A DNA stretch of 64,000 bases from an uncultured Caldilineaceae bacterium (GCA_951813625.1 CATOTS010000032.1:21930-85929), one strand, 5' to 3'. Shown: positions 1 to 9,915, numbered from the stretch's first letter. Numbers and translations: made by a program. The notes: generated by a model not told the origin, from the letters alone.

Positions 1-1381
1 CTAGTATTTTGGTCAGCCGAGTTGCAAGTGCCGAATGGGCAAAGCTTAGACTTACCAACGATAACTCCTCTGTCACCTTGGGGCTGATGTCAACCTCCGT
101 GATTCCCTTCATTCTTAGATAGTGAAGCTCGCAGTTGCGTCTGGGAGCGCGTTGGGAAAGTACTACAAGCGGTTCGTCCTCGCTGGCATGCGTCTGGATT
201 ACAGACTGGTCGCGTCCCCTGTAGTAACGAAGGCCACCCCGTTCGACTATCGATTCAAGTGCTTCAGGTTTTCCACTGGGGCGAGGTGTCACTTCAAGAG
301 GACCACAAATCAGATATCGCTTTGTGGTGACGATCCATTGGAGGAAGCCATCGTTGGAGAAGGACTCGGCATGCTCGGCAGCAATTGGAGAGATCAGGTT
401 ATCTAGAGCCGAGATGATTTGTTGCAGTAGTTGATTCGAATGAGTGTCTAGAGATTCGCGGCCTGCCGTAGGCTGCAGGAAAGGGAGATCAATGACACCG
501 CCCCAGCGATATACAGACTGAACAGCAACCGCAGCGAGGCCGAAGCCTGACCGCAAGGTGCGTACTACGTTTCGACCCTGTACCAAAACGATTGAACCAG
601 CCCTTCCGCTACCAACTGCGGATCTAACGTTTTCAAGAACGATTCGGAGTTCCCCAGAAGCCATGCCGAAGAGGTACAAATCACCGGAAAGTATACCGGC
701 TAGTGAGATGTCGTCACGTCGCTTAGACCAACTGTGTCTTTCAGAAGGTAGTGCATCTCTAAGTGTGGCACCACTGATCTTGTCGTCGTTGAAGAAAACT
801 GGTACATCCACATACTCGACGAACTCTCGTAGGTATGTACGAGCATCCTGAACAGACAAGGCCTTGTCCGGAGCGAGTTGTGCTCGGACAATCGTGCCTG
901 ATTCGCCAGTTTTCGCGACTGGCGTGACCAAGATTGCTGCAACATCCGTCGACAAATCTGATTTCCGAACCGACGACAAGGTACGCCCATCAGCGACTGC
1001 CGATTCACTCTCAACGGTGAGTTTATCAGCTACTCCGAAGTTCGCCATTGCCCCGATTCCGAATGTGCCTACGACACCCGCCGCCCGGGCGGCATCGGTA
1101 TTCTTACCGCTTTTTCCGGCATACCAGAAGTTGGTTTCGATCTCCTCAGCAGTCATACCAATGCCATTATCGGAAACTATGATTTGGTCATCGTTGACAA
1201 TTACGTTGATGGCAGGGTTAAACTTTTGGCCAAGCGATTCCCTCATTCGAATCGCGTCGAAAGCGTTCTGGGTGTTTTCCCTCAGTAACGCAAGAGGGGA
1301 TTGGTAGATTTGATTGGCGAGTAACTCGAGAATCCGAGTGAACTCGACTCTAAACGGAATTTTTTTCTCGGTTGAAGTCAT
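1..1381 (-). CDS. HSP90-like (GHKL) ATPase, C-terminus outside window
   Basis: From an ATG at 1381 an uninterrupted minus-strand frame runs off the left edge, giving about 460 visible N-terminal residues. The first 120 residues show the Bergerat ATP-binding fold shared by HSP90/HtpG, MutL and GyrB: ENTQNAFDA (35-43, the catalytic Glu/Asn helix), DNGIGM (71-76) and the glycine loop VGTFGIGAM (104-112). The rest is not recognisably HtpG middle domain, so this is probably not the housekeeping chaperone. The start codon overlaps the stop of the phosphoesterase gene (ATGA, 1378-1381), so the two are translationally coupled. HSP90-like ATPases in such operons occur in antiviral islands. Function here is inferred from context only; the family assignment is firm. 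Confidence 0.85.
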   Translation of the reverse strand, partial: MTSTEKKIPFRVEFTRILELLANQIYQSPLALLRENTQNAFDAIRMRESLGQKFNPAINVIVNDDQIIVSDNGIGMTAEEIETNFWYAGKSGKNTDAARAAGVVGTFGIGAMANFGVADKLTVESESAVADGRTLSSVRKSDLSTDVAAILVTPVAKTGESGTIVRAQLAPDKALSVQDARTYLREFVEYVDVPVFFNDDKISGATLRDALPSERHSWSKRRDDISLAGILSGDLYLFGMASGELRIVLENVRSAVGSGRAGSIVLVQGRNVVRTLRSGFGLAAVAVQSVYRWGGVIDLPFLQPTAGRESLDTHSNQLLQQIISALDNLISPIAAEHAESFSNDGFLQWIVTTKRYLICGPLEVTPRPSGKPEALESIVERGGLRYYRGRDQSVIQTHASEDEPLVVLSQRAPRRNCELHYLRMKGITEVDISPKVTEELSLVSLSFAHSALATRLTKIL

Positions 1382-2799
1382 ACGATCGCCTTCCTAGCCT
1401 CTATGACCCCACACAGTTCTCTATAGAGGGGTTGATCTATTAATGTTGACATTGTGTGAAGCCGCTTTGAGGCTTCGTCAAAGCGATTGTCGTCGATGAG
1501 TAGGGAAATAATCTTGACAGCTTCATCTTGATTCTGAGGTGGATCCAGGAGGTTGAGCAGCTCTTCAATCCTATCTAGACCTTCCAATGCTTTGATCTCG
1601 ATGTGACGCCTAACATGCGCGTAAGCAGTAGATGTGGCTGGAAGGAGTTCCAAAGCTCTTTCATGCTGGCCTTGTCTTGCTGCCGTCATTGCCTCATCAA
1701 GTCTGCGCGTTTTAGAAGGTCTTCTAGGGCGAGCCGGCGAATGGGGGAGAGGGAGAGTAATGGATGCGTTACCGCCGAAATCATCGCGATATGACTTCGT
1801 GAATACGCCAGCGGGAGACATCGCTCGCACATGAATGGTTACGGTCTCATCGTCGGGATTGATCACAATGATGTTGAATTGACGACGTTCGCCCATAGGG
1901 AGTCCTTTATCTCCTACCGCGAGAGAGCCCGCCCCTACTACAGCCATTGAATTCAGATTCGGCAAGCGTAGTTCATATGGTGCTGCATCAGCGTAATGGT
2001 GATGACCGTGTAGACCTAAACTAAATCCAAAATCGATTAGTCTGTGGACAACACGAGCGTCCATATAGTCATGAGAACGTGGCCCGCCTGTAACCCCATG
2101 ATGCCATACAGATATAGCCGTCGGGGCCTGCGAATCTTGAAGCAGCTTCTGAGACAAATTCAGTGCGTGGGGATCAATCTCTCCTGCATGGCAGAAGCAG
2201 TCATTCCCATGCCACGAGGCGAAGCCTACAACAACAAGACCAAGTGTCGGATATTCAACGTAAACAGTGTCGCGACCATGAGACAATGGGTCGACGCACA
2301 GACCTGTATAAAAGTTTGTTTGAAATTGCCGGAAATGTTCAAAACGCAAATCATACAAGTTGCTATCAGAAATCTCGTATGCTTTGCACTCTTTCCAATT
2401 CCAACGAGTATGCGAGTTGGCCTCAAATGCTGTGACGCCTATATCGTCAGGACAATTCTTTAATGGGCTCATTGCTCGTCGAGATCGGCCCCAGTGTACA
2501 TCGTGGTTCCCGGGAACAATAATGACCTTAGACTTGTCCGATCCAACAAGATCGTCTGTCAACTGCTGCAAGAAAGCCGCCACCTCGACGTATTGAGAAG
2601 CAATCTCTGAGTCAGAGTTGGGATGGTCGATTGGCGTGCCCTGAACTAGATCACCGCTTACGACGATGAGGTCAGGATGAGGAATTCCTTCCTGCTCCCA
2701 GCGTTTAGCGTCGCTGAAAATCGCAGCGAGGAGTTCATCATTATCAAGCCGCGGTGCTGCAGTCCGATGCAGGTCTGATATGTGAAGCAATGTAGGCAT
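1378..2799 (-). CDS. calcineurin-like metallophosphoesterase with helical C-terminal tail
   Basis: About 473 residues. All five metallophosphoesterase motifs are present in order: ISDLH near the N-terminus (DxH), SGDLVQG (GDxxxG), PGNHD (GNHD), WHHG, and GLHGHHH (GHxH), predicting a two-metal phosphodiesterase or nuclease. Roughly the last 120 residues are Arg/Glu/Leu-rich helices resembling TPR-type repeats, suggesting a protein-binding tail. The ATG at 2799 is preferred over an in-frame start 48 nt upstream because AGGA lies about 7 nt before it and the fold begins at once. It overlaps the HSP90-like gene by ATGA, so the two probably act as a pair. The substrate (nucleic acid, cyclic nucleotide or other) cannot be read from sequence. 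Confidence 0.85.
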   Translation of the reverse strand: MPTLLHISDLHRTAAPRLDNDELLAAIFSDAKRWEQEGIPHPDLIVVSGDLVQGTPIDHPNSDSEIASQYVEVAAFLQQLTDDLVGSDKSKVIIVPGNHDVHWGRSRRAMSPLKNCPDDIGVTAFEANSHTRWNWKECKAYEISDSNLYDLRFEHFRQFQTNFYTGLCVDPLSHGRDTVYVEYPTLGLVVVGFASWHGNDCFCHAGEIDPHALNLSQKLLQDSQAPTAISVWHHGVTGGPRSHDYMDARVVHRLIDFGFSLGLHGHHHYADAAPYELRLPNLNSMAVVGAGSLAVGDKGLPMGERRQFNIIVINPDDETVTIHVRAMSPAGVFTKSYRDDFGGNASITLPLPHSPARPRRPSKTRRLDEAMTAARQGQHERALELLPATSTAYAHVRRHIEIKALEGLDRIEELLNLLDPPQNQDEAVKIISLLIDDNRFDEASKRLHTMSTLIDQPLYRELCGVIEARKAIV

Positions 2800-2905
2800 A
2801 TGATCATCCTGTGAAGCATAACTGCATCCTACGAGGCAGGCTCTCAAGATAAGCTTGACGCGATCGATGTCGAGGGTCAGGCAGACGACTATGTGTTATC
2901 TGCCC

Positions 2906-3061
2906 TCAAGGAGGCACTCTTTCTCCATTGGTGTTTGGAACCCCACCGATGACGGGGACGTTGGCGTCGTGCATTGCTCTTGTGAGATTGTAGGTGTTGA
3001 GGATAGGGAAGACAAAGCCGCGGCTGGGGCAGAACAGAGTCGTCAACTGTTCGTCGATCAG
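2906..3061 (-). pseudogene. fragment of a DprA-like (SLOG) protein
   Basis: In the gap between the methyltransferase and phosphoesterase genes one minus-strand frame reads about 51 residues that look like real protein. It contains ILNTYNLTRAMHDANVPVIG, which resembles the ILKTYDLARALRDAGVPVIGG stretch of DprA-like SLOG proteins as I recall it. There is no start codon with a ribosome binding site, and the frame stops after PNTNGERVPP, so this is an internal remnant. It suggests that a gene was lost between the two halves of this operon. The family assignment is from memory and tentative. Nothing else is visible between 2800 and 3120. Confidence 0.4.
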
Positions 3062-3120
3062 TCATAGATTGCCCCATTATGCCATCAGTTGAAGTATCTG
3101 TGCCTTGGTCCATTCAGCTA

Positions 3121-6100
3121 CTATTGGAACGCTTCGGACCATCCCCCGTGTTGTCCAATGAGTTCGTCGATCTCGTCCATCAAGCGCTCAGTGCTAGCAA
3201 GGATGGCGAGAATCTGTTGGTAGTGTTCGATATCCTCATCGGAAAGAACTCGTCCCTTTCGGTATTTAAGCCATTTCTCCGCAGGGCGATAGCCCCCAAC
3301 GGCGAATTCCCAGATTTCAGGCTTAACGCCTTCGAAGTGCTGATCGCGGTTGATGAACACTTGGCCTGGGGTTCCGTTGTTTGGCGGCGCATACCGCACC
3401 CTATTAACGCAGTTGTCTCCCCCCTTAGGAAAGGTTGGGGCGTCATCCACCTTCAGCTCCATCAAGTGCAGAGACGTTAGACGTTTACCAAGGAGCACAA
3501 GAGCGGCAAACAGAGTCTGGTTGCTTGTAAGCGGTACTCGCGGAAAGTCTGACTTTAGGAGATCCGCGTAACGGTGGCGGTATTGCGGGCTATACAGCAC
3601 AGCATAGATGTAGTTGAAAAGGTCGTCAGGCCCAAAGGACTCTTGCAGGTCTCCGGAGCCGTCAGAGATGAATTCGATCCCCAGGGAAGAACCAAAGGCT
3701 TCAATGAACCCTTTATCGATGTTGGGCTCGCGGGCTAAGCCAAGATGTTTCTGCGGTTCGGGGGGATATGTGTAGAGGGGAAAGAGATAGGAGCCACCTT
3801 TGTTGCTCAGTGTTGTGCGAAAATCGGCGACACTTTTAGTCACAAATGCATGATTGAATATGCCCTCGGCAACCTGACGTACTGAAATAAGGGCTTGATT
3901 CTCCCCAGCCAGCATGTGGCGCATGACACGCTCACGCCGATGAACTGCCACGTTGCGGTCGAACACGGTTACGCGGAGATCGAAAGGACGATAGAGAATT
4001 GTCTCAATCCGCTCTCCCCAGGTTCCGTCAGCGAGTTCCCGCTTGGCCCTGTCGTATTGCCATTGGTTCTGCGAACACAGTCGCCAGATCTGGCGCGCTT
4101 CGTTCTCGGATGTCGTGAAGAGCAGACGTTCTACCTTTGACATAGCCTCTTTGCGTGTCCATGAAATGGCGAATTGGTCATGCGTGGTGACAATACCTGG
4201 TGCGGGATCGCCATTCGGCGAAAAGATCCTGGGAAGAGGCCAAGCCGCCTCATATTCTTCGATCAATGCCTCGTCGCGCGGTACAAATAAATGCTGGGGC
4301 GATCTCGGAGATATGCTGGAGCTACTGACAGTAGCCATTTCAACGTAGTTATCCGTTAACCATCCGTATTTTCCGCCCCCCGGGCCTACCTCGCGTTTGC
4401 CCCAAAGATCAGCGTGAAGTACCCGGGCAGGACCGTTGTGGTCAGTCCCCCTCAGGAATAAACCAATAGCTACACCCTGCTGGATGTCGAATACATTTTC
4501 ATCCTTGTCACCGGCAGGCGTCTGTTCCTTCTTCTTTGAGTTGCCGTGTAGATCCAGCAAGTGGATTTCGCTGAACTCCCGTAGGAGACTGAGACGCATT
4601 CCGCGAAATGTGGGGTTGTCCAGGTAGCTATGGTTGGAAATGAAGCCGAGCGTCCCGGTGCCTGTACGTGAAATCAGCGATTGAGCGAAGCGGATGAACT
4701 TTACATAGTCGTCACTGAGCCACTTCGCCTGAGCTGGCTTCTTCAGTTCTGGGAAATCCTTCTTATAGTCATCGATCAAATCAGCGATCCATTGCCCCTT
4801 GTTGGCGGAGTGTCCTGAGTACGGGGGATTACCAATCACGACCGTAAACCGTTGTTGACCTTTGATCTGATTGACCGCCCGTGCCTCGTGTGCAAGCGCT
4901 GGAATCGCGAAGTCCATCAACCCAGAGGTGTTTTGGGCTGGCTCCAAGGTGTTGGTGAGGTACACCTGCGCCCGCTCCTCGCTGCCAAATCGGTAGCCGG
5001 TCTCGTAGAGCTTTAGGCCAATCTTGAGGTGTGCAATGGCGTACGGTGCCATCAGAAGCTCATAGCCATGGAGCCGAGGGAGTAGGTGCTTAGGAACGTA
5101 TTCGTTCCAAAGTGCTTCCACGTCGTGGTCGCGGCAACCCTGCGCCTTCCACTTGTCGACGAGTGTGTCGTGGATCAGATCGATGGCTTCAACCAGGAAG
5201 GTGCCGGTGCCCGTAGCCGGATCGAGGATTTGGACGAAATCCTGGTCCGGCGAGATCCCATCGGGAACCGAGAGGCTCTTGTGGCGCTTCGCCATCTCAC
5301 GCCAACTGGTAACGTCCGCGAGACCATCGTCCAGCCCGAACTTCGTGCGCAGCACTTGGTCCACCGATCGGACGATGTATGAAACCACGGGACGCGGTGT
5401 GTAGAAGACACCCCGCTCTACCTTCTTCTGCTTGTCGTACTCCGACAGGAAGCTCTCGTAGAAATGGATCACCGGATCTTCACGGGGATTCTTGTCACCA
5501 AAGTCACGGATTACAGCATCCATGTTGGCGTGATCCAGGAGTTCAACGACCTCGGCAACCCCCAATTCGTCGAAGTCGATACCAATACTATGTCGCTGAC
5601 CAGACACCTCCAAGAAGGCTGACATTAGCTCTCGCAGCAGTGGATTAGTGCGCATGTGGCGGGCCAAATCGCCGGCGGTACCCTGCTGTGGGTCCGTGAT
5701 GCGCGCCGAGAGCAGGCCGTAGGCGATGGTCTGCGCGACCATGTCGGCAAAGCCGTCGCGGCCAAGACCATGCATCAGCGTTTCACTGAACGCCTTCATG
5801 AGTAGAGTGATTCGACCACTCTCATTCTCAATATCAAGCGCACCTAGGATACGGGTACGGATCACCTTGGCCAGCTCCGCGAGACGAACGGAAAGCCGCT
5901 GAGCGGTGGTAATGGTTTCTCGGTGCTTCAAGGTGAACGCAGCACGCCACTGCTCGCGCCAAGCGTCGACGTCCTCCTCGTCAACCGGCCACGCCAGATC
6001 CTCTGTGAGTTCACGGGCAACTTGATCCAAGTGCAGCGCTGTGTCCCTGTCATCCCATGTGACTACCTTGAGGGTAGGCAGTTTGACGCTGCCGGCCGGC

Positions 6101-6513
6101 GCTGCGAAGTGCGCGAAACTGATCTGACGAGCATCCCCTTCACCGTAGTTGGAGATGAAAAGCAAGTCTTCCATATCCCAAGCGGGCCGCTCCGCGTTGT
6201 TGGCCGAGGCGCGTTTTTTGAGCGCCACCCGGCCCAGTATGCTGCGCAAGGCCACCACAGGGAGGCGCTTTGGCTCGAACTTGACAAAGAAAACGCCCCA
6301 AGGTTGATTCGCTACCAACGGACGCAGACGTCTGATCTCCTGAATCCTCGCGGCATTAACAGCGTCGATGCCAAGCTCTTCCGCGCTGTATTCGAAAGTC
6401 AACTCCTCGAAGTCATTGCTGACTATGGGCCAGTCCATCTCATCGCGCAGAAACGCGATCAACTGATCGAAGCGTCTGATAGTGGCGAGTTCAGTTCGAA
6501 AATTGGCCGTCAT
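3121..6513 (-). CDS. ISP-type adenine-specific DNA methyltransferase with target recognition domain
   Basis: 1130 residues. A helical N-terminal region leads into a gamma-class N6-adenine methyltransferase: FYTPRPVVSYIVR (entry helix typical of type I/ISP enzymes), DPATGTGTFLVEA (SAM-binding motif I, about residue 430) and GNPPYSG (catalytic NPPY, about residue 560). The C-terminal 450 residues match the layout of the specificity half of type ISP restriction-modification enzymes. Single-chain ISP enzymes such as LlaGI are about 1,580 residues and carry nuclease and helicase domains in front; here those sit in the preceding gene instead. Its ATG overlaps the stop of the PLD-helicase gene (ATGA, 6510-6513), so the two should be made in fixed ratio. 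It should mark self DNA and probably directs the helicase-nuclease to unmodified sites. Confidence 0.88.
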   Translation of the reverse strand: MTANFRTELATIRRFDQLIAFLRDEMDWPIVSNDFEELTFEYSAEELGIDAVNAARIQEIRRLRPLVANQPWGVFFVKFEPKRLPVVALRSILGRVALKKRASANNAERPAWDMEDLLFISNYGEGDARQISFAHFAAPAGSVKLPTLKVVTWDDRDTALHLDQVARELTEDLAWPVDEEDVDAWREQWRAAFTLKHRETITTAQRLSVRLAELAKVIRTRILGALDIENESGRITLLMKAFSETLMHGLGRDGFADMVAQTIAYGLLSARITDPQQGTAGDLARHMRTNPLLRELMSAFLEVSGQRHSIGIDFDELGVAEVVELLDHANMDAVIRDFGDKNPREDPVIHFYESFLSEYDKQKKVERGVFYTPRPVVSYIVRSVDQVLRTKFGLDDGLADVTSWREMAKRHKSLSVPDGISPDQDFVQILDPATGTGTFLVEAIDLIHDTLVDKWKAQGCRDHDVEALWNEYVPKHLLPRLHGYELLMAPYAIAHLKIGLKLYETGYRFGSEERAQVYLTNTLEPAQNTSGLMDFAIPALAHEARAVNQIKGQQRFTVVIGNPPYSGHSANKGQWIADLIDDYKKDFPELKKPAQAKWLSDDYVKFIRFAQSLISRTGTGTLGFISNHSYLDNPTFRGMRLSLLREFSEIHLLDLHGNSKKKEQTPAGDKDENVFDIQQGVAIGLFLRGTDHNGPARVLHADLWGKREVGPGGGKYGWLTDNYVEMATVSSSSISPRSPQHLFVPRDEALIEEYEAAWPLPRIFSPNGDPAPGIVTTHDQFAISWTRKEAMSKVERLLFTTSENEARQIWRLCSQNQWQYDRAKRELADGTWGERIETILYRPFDLRVTVFDRNVAVHRRERVMRHMLAGENQALISVRQVAEGIFNHAFVTKSVADFRTTLSNKGGSYLFPLYTYPPEPQKHLGLAREPNIDKGFIEAFGSSLGIEFISDGSGDLQESFGPDDLFNYIYAVLYSPQYRHRYADLLKSDFPRVPLTSNQTLFAALVLLGKRLTSLHLMELKVDDAPTFPKGGDNCVNRVRYAPPNNGTPGQVFINRDQHFEGVKPEIWEFAVGGYRPAEKWLKYRKGRVLSDEDIEHYQQILAILASTERLMDEIDELIGQHGGWSEAFQ

Positions 6514-9500
6514 TCGTTAAGCTCCATCCAGCATTTGAGAGAAGGTTGCACCCCTATGGGGGCATCGACTCGCTTGAGGTAGGTGTTCTTGATGTGCGTC
6601 TCCACTTTGGCACGGATTCCGATGAGCAACTTCTCATCTGTAGTGCAATTGCGAGGCGTCTGGCGGTCGGATCGGATGCTTGTGACTATCTCACCCGGTT
6701 CTTCGAGAATCACATTACGGTCAAAATCGTAGAGATACCACTTTGTTGACCCTGCCTCGTTGGTAAACTCACCGGTTTCCGTGTCGAGGGCCGGAAGCGC
6801 GTAGCACAAGAAGACGCCCCGTACGCCGTCTACCACCCGTCTCCGTCCGCTGAAAGTGGAACCGGGCAAACTTCTCAGACGGGTATCCAGTTCCGGATCA
6901 ATCTGTAGCAAGGATTGGTATTCGAGATGCATCTCCTCGATTGCCGTGCGTGTACCCTCGTAGGCGTGGTTGAAGTCCCTAAGTGCGTCGAAATCATCGT
7001 CGGGAGTCAAAAGCTTCTTGCCTTCGATTCCGAGCGTCTTCGAGATGAGAAGGGTTTTCTGGGTTACCCTCGTATAGAGCGTGAGGATTGCGTTGAGCTC
7101 ATCGGGAGGTAAGAAATTCCAGTAGCTTACCTTGCCGCGTGAAGTCGCTGCTTGGGGGTGTTGAGCTAGGATCCGTTTCTCAATCTCCGGGTTCATTCGA
7201 CGGTCGACGCGTCCGATACGCTGCATAAGCCGCACTGGGTTCCAGTGGATGTCGTAGTTGATGAGCCGCGAGGCATCCTGCAGGTTGAGTCCCTCTGAGA
7301 GCACGTCCGTGGAGATGAGAACCCTGATCTCCTGTAGGCCGGCATCCTCAAGTTCAGCCGAGGAACTACCGTTGTAGAAGGGTGAAAAACGCTTGATTAC
7401 CTGCGCCCGATTGCCTTTAGATGCGCTATCCAATTGACCCACGCCTTCGATTTCGGCCTCGTCGAGTTGGCGTTTCAGGTACCGAGCCGTGTCCGCGAAC
7501 TCCGTGAACACGAGGACTTTCTGGCTAGAGAGGTCCTTGGTCTTCAGTAGTCGGACTAGCTTGAGAAGTTTGTCGTCGTGCCGGGGCTTGAACTTCCGGG
7601 ATTCGTTGAGAAACTGCACGATCTGGTCGAGATCTAGAAATGACTCGGATATCATCTCTTCGATTTCGTACTCGTCTCGGGCAAGCTTTTCTACTGCCTC
7701 GATCATCTCCACCGGCACGATGTCCTCTTCCTCGACTTCGTCGTCCTCCTCGTTCCAGAGAGCGAACTGGCGCTGCATGGTGTAGCCGAGAATCTCTGCG
7801 TTTTGCGTTTTCCACCGGCTAAGACGCCCTTTCTCGCTCTCGGTTTCACTGTGAACTTCAATGAAGGCCAGGAGTTTCTTGAGGAGCCGGTTGCATGATA
7901 GCTCGAAGGCCGTTACGGAGCTTTCGAACCGCTTGAGAAAATTCGTCCGAATTAGACCCACAACTTGTTGCTGTCGATTCTGTTCGAAAGGGTCAATATC
8001 TTGGTCTGACCCTTTGTACCAGTAGAGTGGGTAATACATGGGGAGCGTGAAGAGTGGATTCTCCCGCGTGAAGGCTTTTTCGAACAGGTCTAGTAGGCGT
8101 CCGTAAGTCTTGCGTATCGAATATGCGGCTACTTGCGGAGCCTTACGTTCTGGAAATGCCGTAGACTGCCCGGTCTCGCGTATCTGGCTTTCACGTGCAT
8201 AGCCACGGCTGCGCTGCACCACGAGTTGACGGAATATTGCGTCGGCGGAGAGGATGTCCTGCGCTTCGGCCCACTGGTCGGAGACATCTGTCACAGTGTG
8301 GCCCACGCGCTGGCGAAAGACCCGCTCCATCTGATTGACGTGAGACCTAAGACTGTTAACGCCTAACGTTCGGGCGAAGTAAGCTTCGTTCCGACGCGTG
8401 AACAGTTCAACCATGTGGCGGAAGTCGCTCAGCCGATTGTTGATCGGTGTCGCCGTAAGCATGAAAACTGTCTTGGGTCGCACGGCGTGATCTAGGAGAT
8501 CGTACAGGCGATAGTAGCGAGAAGGCTCCCTCCCGTTGTCATTTCCTCGCCTACCAGGGTTCCTAAAATGGTGTGCTTCGTCTATGATCACGGCGTCGGC
8601 CAACTCGGCTATGCGCTGGAATCGCTCTGGGAAGTCTCCCTTCCTGTGAAGATCGGTGTGGCTGAAGACAGCCAAGTTGCTGAAGTCGGTTGCCCCACCT
8701 CCGATGTGCGGCAGCCACTCTCGCAGGTGGGGTTCCCACACGCCCTCTTTCGTGGCTTTAGGTGCGAACAGCACGACGCGTTTGCCTTCGTGGAGGATCA
8801 GACGCTCGATAAGCATCAAGCCGACGAAGGTCTTGCCGAGCCCCACCCCATCACAGAGAAACGCTCCTCCGTGCTGCCGAGCAATTTTCATGAGAGCCCA
8901 ATAGGCTTCTTGTTGGTAACGGTCAAGTTGGTGGAAAATCCTCGACTTGGTTTCGTCCCACTCGGTGGCAGTCAGTTCATGGCCGCGGAAGAACTCCTGT
9001 AGCGCTTTCGCATAAACTTCGAATGGCGAGTAAAGGCGGGTGTGCCGTTCAATCGTCTCAACTAATATGTCGCTTACTTCTTTGGCCTCATTCCAATGCT
9101 CTTCGAACCAATCTTGGAGTTGTGCCACCTCACGAGCGCTTTGAATTTGCACGTTGAGCTCGATGTTCTCTGTGAGTCCAGGTCTCGTGAAATTGCTGGA
9201 TCCCACCAATGCCTGCGAACCAACGACTTCGAGTTTGGCATGCGTTATGTAAGTTTTCGCGTGGAACTTGCCCTTGTCGTACACACGGCATTCGATTTGA
9301 CCGCTGCGTAGTCCTTCGAGAACTGCCGGTACCCCATGCAAGAAGGGATTGTCTTGCTTGTTAGACTCGATGCTCTGATCAAGGGTTTCAACCGACCGGG
9401 CGCGTACGGAGTCGAGAAGCGCTTTGCGCGTCCTCTGGTTTGTTTCCGCACCCATAAGGACGCGAATTTTTTCCAGTCCTTGCCATTTCCCATCCAAGGC

Positions 9501-9647
9501 AAGGAGCGCGCCGATTTCGAAAAACCCTGTCGCTACATCGAAGGCCCTTGCAATGTTGGACCATTCTTCCAGGTAACGTAGCCCTGTCCAGCCAGCTATG
9601 CTATTGTCGACGACGAAGAGTTCTCGACCTGTAGGGTCGGTGTTCAT
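6510..9647 (-). CDS. PLD-family nuclease fused to SNF2-like helicase
   Basis: 1045 residues. The N-terminal 200 residues are a phospholipase-D type nuclease domain with the HxK...GSSNFT signature (FHAKTY near 128, VGSSNFTRPG near 150). An SF2 helicase follows: Walker A DGVGLGKTF (about 265), DEAHHF (about 358), LTATPINN (motif III) and in the C-terminal half VLISTDVLSEGLNLQ and QRIGRVDR (motifs V and VI). PLD-helicases of this kind cut DNA in a translocation-dependent way in restriction and DISARM-like systems. The ATG at 9647 follows the stop of the 88-residue gene with no gap, with GGGAGG just upstream. With the overlapping methyltransferase it forms a split restriction-modification enzyme. 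Confidence 0.9.
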   Translation of the reverse strand: MNTDPTGRELFVVDNSIAGWTGLRYLEEWSNIARAFDVATGFFEIGALLALDGKWQGLEKIRVLMGAETNQRTRKALLDSVRARSVETLDQSIESNKQDNPFLHGVPAVLEGLRSGQIECRVYDKGKFHAKTYITHAKLEVVGSQALVGSSNFTRPGLTENIELNVQIQSAREVAQLQDWFEEHWNEAKEVSDILVETIERHTRLYSPFEVYAKALQEFFRGHELTATEWDETKSRIFHQLDRYQQEAYWALMKIARQHGGAFLCDGVGLGKTFVGLMLIERLILHEGKRVVLFAPKATKEGVWEPHLREWLPHIGGGATDFSNLAVFSHTDLHRKGDFPERFQRIAELADAVIIDEAHHFRNPGRRGNDNGREPSRYYRLYDLLDHAVRPKTVFMLTATPINNRLSDFRHMVELFTRRNEAYFARTLGVNSLRSHVNQMERVFRQRVGHTVTDVSDQWAEAQDILSADAIFRQLVVQRSRGYARESQIRETGQSTAFPERKAPQVAAYSIRKTYGRLLDLFEKAFTRENPLFTLPMYYPLYWYKGSDQDIDPFEQNRQQQVVGLIRTNFLKRFESSVTAFELSCNRLLKKLLAFIEVHSETESEKGRLSRWKTQNAEILGYTMQRQFALWNEEDDEVEEEDIVPVEMIEAVEKLARDEYEIEEMISESFLDLDQIVQFLNESRKFKPRHDDKLLKLVRLLKTKDLSSQKVLVFTEFADTARYLKRQLDEAEIEGVGQLDSASKGNRAQVIKRFSPFYNGSSSAELEDAGLQEIRVLISTDVLSEGLNLQDASRLINYDIHWNPVRLMQRIGRVDRRMNPEIEKRILAQHPQAATSRGKVSYWNFLPPDELNAILTLYTRVTQKTLLISKTLGIEGKKLLTPDDDFDALRDFNHAYEGTRTAIEEMHLEYQSLLQIDPELDTRLRSLPGSTFSGRRRVVDGVRGVFLCYALPALDTETGEFTNEAGSTKWYLYDFDRNVILEEPGEIVTSIRSDRQTPRNCTTDEKLLIGIRAKVETHIKNTYLKRVDAPIGVQPSLKCWMELNE

Positions 9648-9914
9648 TCAGTCCTCCCAGTTGGAGCCTGCTGATTCCGCTCTATCGCTAGTGGGTTGTG
9701 ATCTGGCCGCCTGGGTCATCGCCTGGATCCAAGAATCAATAAGCTCTCTTTGAAACTGCCACTGACCACAGACAATAGAATCAAGGCAGGTTGCCTTAAC
9801 TGTTGTTGAAGTCTTCGTTCTGAATAACCTCTCGCCTACGAAGGGCGATTCTGAGGGAGGTTGCCGTTCTTGACCAAGGGACTGACCCTCCACAGGATCG
9901 GTGATTTGCTCCAT
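9648..9914 (-). CDS. small unknown protein between two helicase genes
   Basis: 88 residues from the ATG at 9914, which lies one base after the stop of the UvrD-like gene (9916-9918) and whose own stop directly abuts the ATG of the PLD-helicase. An upstream in-frame ATG at 10022 would overlap the UvrD gene by 107 nt and is less likely. The protein is polar, with a Gln/Pro/Ser-rich first third, a hydrophobic/aromatic helix around VCGQWQFQRELIDSWIQAM, and an acidic end. I do not recognise a family. Its fixed position in a gapless operon suggests an accessory or adaptor subunit of the helicase-methyltransferase system. Confidence 0.6.
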   Translation of the reverse strand: MEQITDPVEGQSLGQERQPPSESPFVGERLFRTKTSTTVKATCLDSIVCGQWQFQRELIDSWIQAMTQAARSQPTSDRAESAGSNWED

Positions 9915-9915
9915 T

